From positions 18,104,954 through 18,168,953 of the forward strand of contig CM067543.1 of the NCBI GenBank assembly GCA_034509755.1: 64,000 nt of DNA. Direction: 5' to 3'. The stretch's first letter is position 1, and every line of letters begins with the position of its first letter. Position numbers and translations under genes: made by a program. Shown here one piece after another: positions 1 to 9,371 of this stretch. Origin of the DNA: Anisodus tanguticus. Its lineage: Eukaryota; Streptophyta; Magnoliopsida; Solanales; Solanaceae. The notes under the pieces were generated by a model that was given only the letters and a program-made list of their open reading frames with translations, did not search any database and had not been told where the DNA came from.

Positions 1-620
1 TGATATGATGCACAAATAAATCAAGGATTACGTGGATAACGTCATAATCACGTTGCAAGAAGCCTCCAACCACCTCATACACTTGTGAAAATTCTTCGAC
101 AGACTCAAGTTCAATCTAAAGCTAAACACGACCATGTGCGTGTTTGGAGTGCCTACCAAAAAATGTTGGGATTTATAGTCAGTTGTAGGGGCATAAAACT
201 AGATCCTACGAAGATCAAAGCCATTCAAGTGCTCCCACTGCCAGAAATAAAGAAATATGTCATGAGTTTCTTGGGAAGGTTGAACTACATCGGGCGATTC
301 TATAGCCCAATCTACAATAATCTCGGAGCCCATCCTTAAGCTACTAAAAAGGATGCACCCACCAAGTGGATGGATGAATTCCATAAAGCCTTCGACACTA
401 TCTAGAGATATCTCTCCAATTTGTAAGTCTTGGTCCTTCCTAGTCCAGAAGCCCACTGTTGTTGTATTTGTCAGTATCAGACAATTCATTTGGATGTATA
501 TTGGCACAACATGATGAGACTGGAAACAAAGAGCGAGCAATCTAGTATCTCAGCAAAAAGTTCACCACCTATGAGTAAAGGTACACTCTGGTGGAAAAGA
601 AATGTTGTGCACTGACGTGG
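1..620 (+). pseudogene. Reverse transcriptase C-terminal part and RT/RNase H connection of the Tat element (broken)
   Basis: Translation in shifting frames gives Tat-type reverse transcriptase: a degenerate YVD(N)VI active-site box at about 29-50 (second catalytic Asp replaced by Asn), then LGFIVSCRGIKLDPTKIKAI and MSFLGRLNYIGRF (about 165-305), which is the RT thumb just before RNase H, then LKLLKKDAPTKW. The reading frame changes at least twice and contains several stops, so no protein can be made. The upstream fingers and palm lie outside the window. It belongs to the same element as the RNase H block that follows. Confidence 0.75.
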
Positions 621-632
621 GTAGCATAAAAG

Positions 633-1297
633 ATGAGACACTACTTATCATCTTACACTACCCACCTGATCTCCAAAATTGACCCGTTGAAGTACATCTT
701 CTGCCAACCCATACCTATAGGGAAACTGGCCAAATGGAAAATGCTTCTAAGCAAGTCTAACATCAAATATATGGTCCAAAAAGTTGTCAAGGAACATCTA
801 TTGGCCGATTTTCTAGTTGAAAGTCCAGTTGACGAAGAGTTTTCACTACTAAGGACATATTTCCAAGATGAGGATGTAATGGCAATCGAAGAAGCTATGG
901 TTGAAACCTACTTAGGATGGAGAAAGTTCTTATACGTTGCAGTCAATTACAAAGGCTCAGGAATTGGAGTAGTTTTTGTCTCAGAGAAGGGTCAACATTA
1001 CCCTATGGTAGCCAAGCTCAATTTCTAATGCACAAAAAATATGGCAGAGTATGAAGCATGCATTATAGGTCTTCGCATGGCCATCTACATGGATATCCAA
1101 GGAATTCTGGGCATAGGAGACTTAGATCAAATAATACACTAAGTCCGAGGAGAATGGCCTACCAAGAATGAGAAGATCTTGTCATATGTCAGCCTCGCAC
1201 AAAGATTGTGCAACAAAAGAAAGATCAAACTCCGACATGTGCCAAGGGCCCAGAATAAATTTGTCGATGCTCTAGCAATGATATCATATATGCTTAC
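633..1297 (+). pseudogene. RNase H region including the second (archaeal-type) RNase H domain of the Tat element, cut by an insertion
   Basis: The first part (633-1028 in one frame) starts at YTTHLISKIDPLKYIF, continues through GKLAKWKMLLSKSNIKY and reaches the second RNase H-like domain: VNYKGSGIGVVFVSEKGQHYP. A stop at 1027 interrupts it. After that come MAEYEACIIGLRMAI, GDLDQIIHQVRGEW and HVPRAQNKFVDALAMI (1040-1290). This duplicated RNase H is a hallmark of the Tat/Ogre lineage. The sequence is broken at 1298 by an inserted LTR element and resumes at 6785. The last five bases before the break (1293-1297, CTTAC) are one copy of the target duplication. Confidence 0.8.
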
Positions 1298-3041
1298 TGA
1301 TGTAAAAATCCCCATGAGCTCAAGGTTCCAGTTTGATCCTCGAAGGGATAAGCTCGGAGTTTCGACTATGTTTAGTCATCCGATGATAATGTGCTTAAAA
1401 TTTCATGGAATATGGAGTGGGATTGAAGATTGGACTTGAAGGTTTAAGAAGGCAACATTTAATTTAGGCTTTGTGTGTAAGTCTTGGTCAAAGACCATGC
1501 TTTTATTTTAGCTTATATTTTACTTACTATCTTAGCTATTAGCTTAGGACATAGTACTCCACGTAAAAACTACCTTAGGACACAATTAATAAGCCATGTA
1601 AAGGGTGACAAGGCCGAGAGTCTTCCAATAAGGTGACTAGGCAAAAAAGTCTTCCAAAGGGGTGACTAGGCCATGAGTTAGAGGACAAGTTGGCAAGGAC
1701 AAGGGACATCTAGAAGATGGGGATTTCAAGGAGAGAATTTAAGAACTAACAAACTCATGAATTTGGCTACATTGAAGAGCTCAAAATCGGACAAGGGGAA
1801 GTGCAAGTGTTGGTTGAATTGATCATCCAAACAAATACCAAGAATGGAAGCTTCAAACACATTCCAAGAAGATGAGGTTGTTGGATGAATCAAGTTCATG
1901 AATATTATTACATAAGAGACAACAATTACGGCCTTGGCAAGAGGAAGTGTTGGTCGAACTCCCTTGGTCACCAAGTCAATCCAAATTCATTCACACTAGG
2001 TGTTAGTTTGTGTCTTTTCATTTTCTTTCTAGAATAGTCTATTTTGTACTATAAATAGAGACCTTAGGCCATTGTAAAATGCAGGGTTGATTGCTTTATA
2101 AAAGTGAGTTTTACTCAAAAGTTAAGGTATTCAACTTGTGTGTTGTATACATTAGTTGGTCCTTGTGTGGGCCTTTAGTTCTTGTGGGAGCCAAATCCGT
2201 TGGTGCAAGTTTACCTAAGACGGTGTGACTTAGTTGAACCCAAACTAAGGTTTCCCTTTAGTGTAAGTCCTGATTAGGACAGTGTGATATAATCAATACC
2301 CAAGCTCGAGGAACCCCTTAGTGGTAAGCAAACGTTAGACCTGTGAGGACAAACCTAGCCTAAGCTTCGGGTTACTAAAAGGGCTTTCGATCACCCTCAC
2401 TTGGCTAGTTCATGGGCTTGTATTTAGCAACCTCGGTCTTGACCTTGTGGAATTAGTCACCATCTCCTTAGTGTTGACTCAGGCAGTAAAACCCTTGTTT
2501 CTCTATCCTTGGGCTCATCGACCACACTTTACTACAACCACAATGACCAAACACTTAACCAAAAACTGTACCAATAAACACTTGGTGTATGTTCGAATTA
2601 TAACTCGCGATTCGTGTTCATTCCGCATCCAAACAACTTCAATACTTTCACAATCACGTCCCAAAACGCCTTCCCTAATATCCACTACAAAGGCCTCCAA
2701 CTAAAACCCTACAAATACAACTGTCCAATTATGACAACACCAAACTGTCCGCATAACACACCTTATCGAGAACCTCACTGTTTTAGTCTTGTTCCGTCGC
2801 TCTTACATAATCCAACCACCAAATCCTGACCATCAAAACAACCTTCAATGTGTCTATAACAACCCAACAAAATTCCTAAACTCAACACTCCCTAAAACTA
2901 TCCGAAATAGCCTCCAAACACCACACTATCCAATCAAATCGAGAACCCGAGACCCCTACTTTGGCACCTATTTTCAGGTCAACCCGATTGTCACCAACAC
3001 CCGATCAACTTATCCTTCCAAATCCCTCCATACTTACATCA
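1298..3041 (+). repeat. 5' LTR of the nested non-autonomous element
   Basis: Starts TGATGTAAAAATCCCC and ends CTTACATCA. It aligns from end to end with 5086-6784, with many substitutions and small indels. A TATA-like tract ACTATAAATAGAG (2048-2060) sits about 750 bp from the LTR start and is conserved in the other copy (ACTATAAATAGAG near 5837), which suggests the promoter. No coding content. Confidence 0.9.
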
Positions 3042-3044
3042 AAT

Positions 3045-3056
3045 TGGTATCATAGC
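3045..3056 (+). promoter_or_regulatory. Primer binding site, initiator Met-tRNA type
   Basis: TGGTATCATAGC lies three bases after the LTR end. It differs by one base from the TGGTATCAGAGC complementary to the 3' end of plant initiator Met-tRNA. Confidence 0.8.
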
Positions 3057-3085
3057 CAATCGTTCCCATCCCACGCAACAACATT

Positions 3086-3325
3086 ATGGCTAACATGAAT
3101 GAGAAACTTCGGAGGGTTATGTCCTAGTTAGTTGCGGAACATATGCAAGCCTTAAGAAAGGAACTTGCTGGGAATACCATGAGGAACCACACCAAATATG
3201 GGCCTGTACCAAAAAGCCAAAAGCATGAAGGATTGATACTCCAACGTGAGTTGGAGGTTCCACGCAAAACACCTAAGGAATCAATTATTCTACACACGGT
3301 GCAAGGTGAAAGACATGGTGTGTAA
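3086..3325 (+). pseudogene. gag N-terminal remnant of the nested element
   Basis: An ATG shortly after the primer site opens MANMNEKLRRVMS, then a stop, then LVAEHMQALRKELAG. This is the usual start of a plant Ty3 gag leader. The rest (to about 3325) is short and ends at a stop. It lacks the gag core and any zinc knuckle, so most of gag has been lost. Attribution rests on position after the primer site and the helical, charged start. Confidence 0.55.
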
Positions 3326-3683
3326 GTTGATTATTGATGAAGGAAGTAGTTCCAACATACACTCCTAATAAATGGTGGACAAATTAGAGTTGCCTACCCG
3401 CGATCACCCTAAAACATATGATCTTCCATGGGGAAATGAAGACAGATAGCTAAAAGTCACGAAAGAAGTTCTCTTGAGTTTTCGGATTGGAAAATATGAG
3501 GATGAAATGTGGCTCGATATCCTGCCTATGGATATTTGCCATATTTTGTTGGGCCTACTTTGGAAATTGAATTGGAAGGCACAGCATGATGGGGAAAGGA
3601 ATACTTATTCCTTTAAAAAAGATGGCAAGAAATTTTGGTTGGTACCACTATCACCTAGTAAGGCGAAGGAGATAAAGACATAA
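3309..3683 (+). pseudogene. Retroviral-type aspartic protease remnant of the nested element
   Basis: Frames covering 3309-3683 give CKLIIDEGSSSNIHS, MVDKLELPTRDHP, then LLSFRIGKYEDEMW and ILPMDICHILLGL, followed by YSFKKDGKKFWLVPLSPSKA. This matches the plant Ty3 protease pattern in which an Asp-Gly-Gly-Ser type active site (here DEGS) is followed by a distal hydrophobic-hydrophobic-LG motif (LLGL). There are stops near 3367 and 3450 and the frame shifts between the two halves, so it is inactive. It is the only enzymatic domain recognisable in this element. Confidence 0.65.
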
Positions 3684-4259
3684 GGTGCCGAGACCCGTAG
3701 AGAATCCGAGACTATACCACTTGATGCGCGAAAAGTAAAGGATGAATCTCAGAAGGGGAGTACCATCAATGTCTTGGCATGTAGAGAGGCACATACTTCT
3801 GAAAATGTCTGTTTGAAAGAAATTGTAGAGGATGCGAGAAATGCCATACCGAATAGGTCAACAACTGAACTACCACCTAACAACAATGTTGACACTATTT
3901 GTAAGGTGGCTTTCAGAAGATTTGTCCCTCCATATGTCGATGCGAAGGCAACAACCGAGTCGTGTGCTCAACAGAGCCTTGTTCCATGTCCAACTACTAT
4001 CCATAATGATGAAAAAACAAAACAAAGGAGGACCTTCCTGACCAATCCATTGTATCAAGATGAGGATATGGGTGGTACCTTCTTTGCCAACCCCTTATAT
4101 GAGCAAACAAGGGTAGATGAAGGAGTCGGCATGGAATTCCCAAAGGACAATACATCTGGGATCTTATCAAGGGGAGGTAATGAACTTATTCTTCATTTAT
4201 TTTCAAGATGTTCATTGTCCACTCATCAAACCTACGGATGTAAAGAACGAAAAGAATAA
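3684..4259 (+). pseudogene. Unassigned open stretch downstream of the protease remnant
   Basis: This stretch is in the same frame as the protease half ending at 3683. Read through that single TAA, it stays open to 4259 (about 190 codons). It is rich in Thr, Asn, Glu and Arg, contains the repeated pair TNPLYQDEDMGGTFF / ANPLYEQTRVDEG (around 4040-4125), and has no recognised domain, zinc ligand set or RT motif. It may be a linker or gag-pol tail specific to this family. Function unknown. Confidence 0.4.
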
Positions 4260-5071
4260 TTCGGCCAAGGGGTCGACCGAGAATGCCCTAGCTCCGATAC
4301 GGCACCCACCTTATTGATATAAGAATAAAATAAAGTTTGGAAGGTGCACATTAGTCCTCGATTAGTCTATAATCTTACCATTAGTTCTGAGACTCAATGG
4401 CCAAGAATGAGTACCTATTTCAATGAGTTGTGTGGAACTATAATTCCATCAACACTTGGCTTGAAGAGAAGAGGTCCACCAATAGAGATCCGCATGGGGA
4501 TTGAACAAGAAGGGCTCGTCAAAAACCAACAGGGTAAGTATAGATGTCTTGTAGCATCACACGAAAGTTATGACATCCAAAGAGGTGATGTCCATACTAC
4601 TCCTATCACGATTGTGATGGTGCAAGTTGAATAAAAACTTTGTGCCATTACGGTAAATAGTTTCTTTGGTTCGGCTTCTTGTTCTCATCTTGTCGTACGG
4701 AATCATAGTACCTTTACTGCCCTTAGCAAATGGTTCCAAGTAGTAACAAGAGACTTGGCAGCCTTGATAAGGGATATTTGTGAAGCCACGGTCCGTGAAG
4801 AGCCATTGGACTCCGAATATGAAACTAGAGTAAATGTCATCTCTTGCTCTAACACAAAATTGAAGGGTGTACAATGCCATGATTCTACCTATCGCAAGGT
4901 ATTATGTTGTAAGAATCCATGAGCCAATACGGACAACTTGTTGAATCAAAACCATTGCTCTCATATTCAGATTGTTTTTTGGCAAATTTTGAGGAAGGTG
5001 GTAGATCAACTTTTGTTGTTGAAGTCGTATTACCACATTTAGGCAACAAGAATTTGGGGATGAATTCTTTT
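4260..5071 (+). other. Internal non-coding remainder of the nested element
   Basis: Stops occur in all frames. Short partly open pieces (for example 4344-4634) show no recognisable domain. The segment leads directly to the polypurine tract and the right LTR. Confidence 0.5.
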
Positions 5072-5083
5072 GAAGAAGAGGAG
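5072..5083 (+). promoter_or_regulatory. Polypurine tract of the nested element
   Basis: GAAGAAGAGGAG ends two bases before the right LTR start. This is the expected plus-strand primer position. Confidence 0.7.
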
Positions 5084-5085
5084 TA

Positions 5086-6784
5086 TGATGTAAAAATCCC
5101 CGTGAGCTCAAGGTTCCAATTTGATCCTCGAAAGGATAAGCTCAGAGTTTCGAAGATGTTTGGTCATTCGATGATAATGTGCTTAAAATGGCATGGAATA
5201 TGGAGTGTGATTGAAGATTGGACTTGAAGGTTTACGAAGTCAATATTTTATTTTGTCTTTATGTGTAGATCTTGGCCAAAGACCATGCTTTTCTTTTAGA
5301 TTATCTTTTACTTACTAGCTTAGCTATTAGCTTAGGACATAGTATGCCCCGTAATAAATACTTTAGGACACAAGTAATAAGCCATGTAAAGATTGACAAG
5401 GCCGAGAGTCTTTCAATAAGGTAACTAGGCCAAAAAGTCTTCCAAAGGGTTGATTAGGCCATAAGTTGGAGGACAAGTTGGCAAGGACAAGGGACATCTA
5501 GAAGATGGTGATTTCTAGGATAGAATTTATGGACTAACAAACTCATGAATTTGGCTACATTGAAGAGCTCAAAATCGGATAAGGGGAAGTACAAGTGTTG
5601 GTCGAATTGATCATCCAAACAAATACCAAAAAAAGAAGCTTCCAACACATTCCAAGAAGATGAGGTTGTTGGATGAATCAAGTTCATGAATATTGTTACA
5701 TAAGAGACAACAATTACGGCCTTGGCAAGAGGAAGTATTGGTCGAACTCCCTTGGTCACCAAGTCAATCCAAATGCATTCACACTAGGTGTTAGTTTGTG
5801 TCTTTTCATTTGCTTTCTAGAATAGTCTATTTTGTACTATAAATAGAGGCCTTAGGCCATTGTAAAATGCAGAGTTGATTGATATATAAAAGTGAGTTTT
5901 ACTCAAAAGCTAAGGTATTCAACTTGTGTGTTGTATACATTCGTTGGTCCTTGTGTGGGCCTTTGGTTCTTGTATGAGCCATACCCCTTGGTGCAAGTTT
6001 ACCTAAGACTATGTGACTTAGTTGAACCCAAACTAAGATTTCTCTTTAGTGTAAGTCTTCATTCTGACTGTGTGATCTAATCAATACCCAAGCTCGAGGA
6101 ACCCCCTTAGTGGTAAGAGAACTTTGGAACTGTGTGGACTAACCTAGCCTAAGCTTCGAGTTACTAAAATGGATTTCGATCACCCTTACTTGGCTAGTTC
6201 ACAGGCTTGTACTTAGCAACCCCGGTCTTGACCTTTTGGAATGGGTCACCATCTCCTTGGTGTTGACTCGGGCAGTAAATCACTCGTGTCTTTATCCTTG
6301 GGTTCATCGACCGCACTTCACTACAACCACAATGACCAAACACTTAACCCAAAACCGTACCAACCAACACTTGGTGTGTGTCCGGATTGCAATTCACTTT
6401 TCATGTTCATTTTGCGTCCAAACAACTTAAATCCATTCACCACCATGTCCCAAAACACTTCCCTAATATCCACTACAAAGGCCTCTATCTGAAACCCCAC
6501 AAATACAATCGTCCAAATTTGACAACACCAAACTATCCGCATAACACACCTTACCGAGAACCTCACTATTTCAGTTATACTTCATCGCCTTGCCATCATC
6601 CAACCATGAAAGCCTGACCATCAAAACATCTCTCAACGTGTCTACAACAACCCAACAAAATGCCTAAACTCAACTCTCCCTAAAACTGCCCGAAACAGCC
6701 ACCAAACACCACACTGTCCAATCAACCCGATCGTCACCAACACCCGACCCACTTTTCCTTCCAAATCCCTCCGTACTTACATCA
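5086..6784 (+). repeat. 3' LTR of the nested non-autonomous element
   Basis: Homologous over its full length to 1298-3041, with the same TGATGTAA start and TTACATCA end. It is about 45 bp shorter; part of the missing sequence is near the end, where the left copy has a run around 2940-2985 that this one lacks. The flank CTTAT follows. Confidence 0.9.
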
Positions 6785-8346
6785 CTTATTGTTTCCATGT
6801 GGAAGTAGAACCAGATGAAAAATCATTATATACCGATATCCACCTTATCACCTTTAATAAAGCGAGCAGTGGCTCTGTTGTTTTGCACGCCTACAGAGAG
6901 ACTCCAAAAGTACTGACGCTCAATCGAAAGAAAGAGCAATCAACTATATGCTTAACTCATGCCCCAGGAATCCCTAGATACAAAGAGAGGGTACGAGCTA
7001 ATCTTTTACTACAGGGAAAGCTGGCGAAAAGCATAGAGCGTGCATGCTACGCTCTCGCCCTCCTTCCATCCACGAAGCTGAGGCGGGAGAAAAAGTGTAA
7101 TTCCTCGGTGTCATATAAGCACATATTTGAAAAAAATAGAGTATATCAAGAACATCATAGCCAATCAAAAGAAGACCATCAAAAAAATGGCCAATAGTTT
7201 CTTCATGAACAAGGGAGTACTCTATAGCAGGACACCCGATCTAGGGCTACTCAAGTGTCGGTGCCGCAGAGGCCACAAAATTACTAGAAAAGGTACACGC
7301 CGGGACTTGCGGCCCTCACATGAATGAGTTTGTCTTGGCCAAGATGATCTTAAGAGTAGACTACTATTGGACGACCATGGAAACCGATTGTAGCTGGTTG
7401 TTGCAAAGATGCCATCACTTCCAAATCCACGAGGATCTAATAAGAGTTCGACCAAGCGAGCTAAATGTCATGAGCTCACCTTGGCAATTAGTATCTTGGG
7501 GTATGGACGATATCTGAGCTATAGAGTCATCATCATCCAATGGACATCGCTTCATCCTAGTTGCCATAGACTACTTTACAAAGTGGGTCAAAGCTACTTC
7601 TCACAAGTCGGTGACAAAGTAAGTGGTAGCCAACTTCGTTAGGAACAACAACATATGCCGATTCGGCATCCCGGAGTCTATCATAACCGATAATGGAGTA
7701 AACTTGAATAGTCATCTGATGAAAGAAATTTGTGAATAATTTTGCATCGCTCATAGAAATTCGACTACATACATGCCATAAATGAACGGAGCCATAGAGG
7801 CAACCAACAAAAATATCAAGAGGATATTAATGAAAATGATCAACAATTACAAGTGTTGGCATGAACAGCTACCCTAGGCGTTGCTACGACACCAAACAAC
7901 CACATGGACCTCAATCGGAGCAACTCCATACTTGTTGTCTACGACACTGAAGCAGTGATGTCAGCCAAGGTAGAGATACCCTCACTTATAATCATACAAG
8001 AAGAAATTCTGGACAACGCGGAGTGAGTCTGAAAACATATGAGCCACTGGCTCTAATCAACAAAAAAATGATAGTTGTCGTATGTCATGGTTAGCTATAT
8101 CAACAGAGAATGGCACGCGCCTTCAACAAGCGGGTAAGAGCCTGGATATTTCAAATAGGACAACTAGTACTCAAGCACGTGTTTCTGCACCAATACGAGT
8201 ACAAAGGAAAGTTCGCACCTAACTGACAAGGGCCTTACATGGAGCGCAAGTTATTATCAGGAGGAGCAGTCATCCTCGCAGAAATGGATGGCCAAGAATG
8301 TCCCAAAGTAATCAACTCAGCCGCAATTAAGAGATACTACGTGTGA
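6785..8346 (+). pseudogene. Integrase of the Tat element (zinc-binding and DDE core, broken)
   Basis: Resumes the Tat polyprotein after the insertion. Recognisable pieces in order: YCFHVEVEPDEKSLY (6786-6835); GVLYSRTPDLGLLKC (7216-7258); GPHMNEFVLAKMILR; METDCSWLLQRCHHFQIH (HHCC zinc finger region); VAIDYFTKW (first catalytic Asp, about 7560); ESIITDNGVNLNSHLM (second Asp, about 7685); MNGAIEATNKNIKRI (catalytic Glu, about 7790); IGATPYLL; and the C-terminal INSAAIKRYYV just before 8346. All three DDE residues can still be read, but stops and frame changes are frequent, so there is no functional enzyme. Confidence 0.8.
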
Positions 8347-9366
8347 AGACATTCCTCTCAATTGTAATCATTTTTAGCGTGTAATCACATTGCCTTTACT
8401 TGTAATCACCTTTTCTTTTGCTTGTAATTGCACTTATTTACTTGTAATTGCATTAAAAAAACCGAATGATTTCCTTGTAATGAACTATGTGAGAACCTGA
8501 TTCCTAAGACGGGATATGTAAGCGTCCATTTCGGACTAGGTCGCATTATTACCGAAATCGTACTTCCTCGTAATGAACTACGCGAGGACCTGATTCCCAA
8601 TAAGGTATACATAGACATCCATTTTGGACTCGATCGCATTATAACCATTATCTATATTTTCTCGTAATTGAGATATCTAGGCGTCCATTTCGGACTCAGT
8701 CCCATTATTACCAAACTCCATATTTCCTTATTATAAACTATGTAATGATCTGAGTCCCAAAGAGGGATACGTAGGCATCTATTTCAGACTGGGTCATACT
8801 ATTACAAAATCAACCATCTTTGTTCTGAACTACGTTTTGACCTAATTCCCCAGATGGGATACGTAGATGTTCTTTAAGCTCGGTCGCACCAAATAAAAAA
8901 CCAAAGAAACCCCTAGGAAGGTTCTAAGACATCAAGGATTTAAAGGATTGCCTCAAAAAGTATAAACTGGGCAAAAGTTTTGAGAGAATCTCAAAAATTC
9001 CACTAACAACCCGGCTCAAAGGATAAGCTGAATCCATTAACAAGAATTAACCGGCATAGAACTCGCAATTGGGGCAGAATTTTTCAGATAAACTCAAAAA
9101 TTCCTTTTATATGAATTGGAACGAGAGTCAACTGATCCAAACCTTCAACTGGGGCAAATTTTTGAGAGAGGTCTCAAACATTTCACCAATACGAACGAGC
9201 AGCAAAAATAGCACCAAAGATGGTAAAAGAACCTCGATCAAAAGCATATATGTCATGATATCGAGTTAACAATATTTTTGGTATAATCAAAAGTTTAGTC
9301 AAAAATTGGTTCTCAAATATTTTTAAATGTTTTATTTAAAACATCATCTCTCATAATGCCGGGATC
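8347..9366 (+). other. 3' UTR of the Tat element, proximal part
   Basis: Non-coding sequence after the integrase. It includes the tandem repeat at 8460-8905, then several imperfect copies of an AACTGGGGCAAATTTTTGAGAG-like phrase (8968-9170), a common 3' UTR motif in Solanaceae Tat elements. It continues at 20275 beyond the inserted chromovirus. Confidence 0.6.
8460..8905 (+). repeat. Tandem repeat, about 93-bp unit, five imperfect copies
   Basis: Phrases such as GTAATGAACTA-TGTGAG, CCTGATTCC, GGATACGTAGGCGTCCATTT and CGGACT-GGTCGCATTATTACC recur. The first two copies begin at 8477 and 8570 (93-bp spacing). Later copies near 8663, 8732 and 8820 are shorter and more diverged. Confidence 0.75.
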
Positions 9367-9371
9367 GAAAG

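Larger units (their letters stand above)
1298..6784 (+). mobile_element. Non-autonomous LTR retrotransposon nested in the Tat element (no RT or integrase)
   Basis: Two direct repeats of about 1.7 kb (1298-3041 and 5086-6784) flank a 2.0-kb internal region. Both LTRs begin TGATGTAA and end TTACATCA, an 8-bp perfect inverted terminus. A Met-tRNA primer site follows the left LTR and a purine tract precedes the right one. Flanking bases CTTAC (1293-1297) and CTTAT (6785-6789) look like a 5-bp target duplication with one change. The inside has only a gag start, a protease-like region and unassigned sequence. No reverse transcriptase, RNase H or integrase motif is visible, so it would depend on another element for movement. 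LTR divergence is considerable by eye, so it is not young. Confidence 0.85.

Noticed and set aside
2447..3055. Several overlapping 60-90-codon frames in the left LTR and its right-hand copy (6236-6617)
   Set aside because: They lie inside LTRs, overlap in different frames, and differ between the two copies by stops and shifts; not genes.
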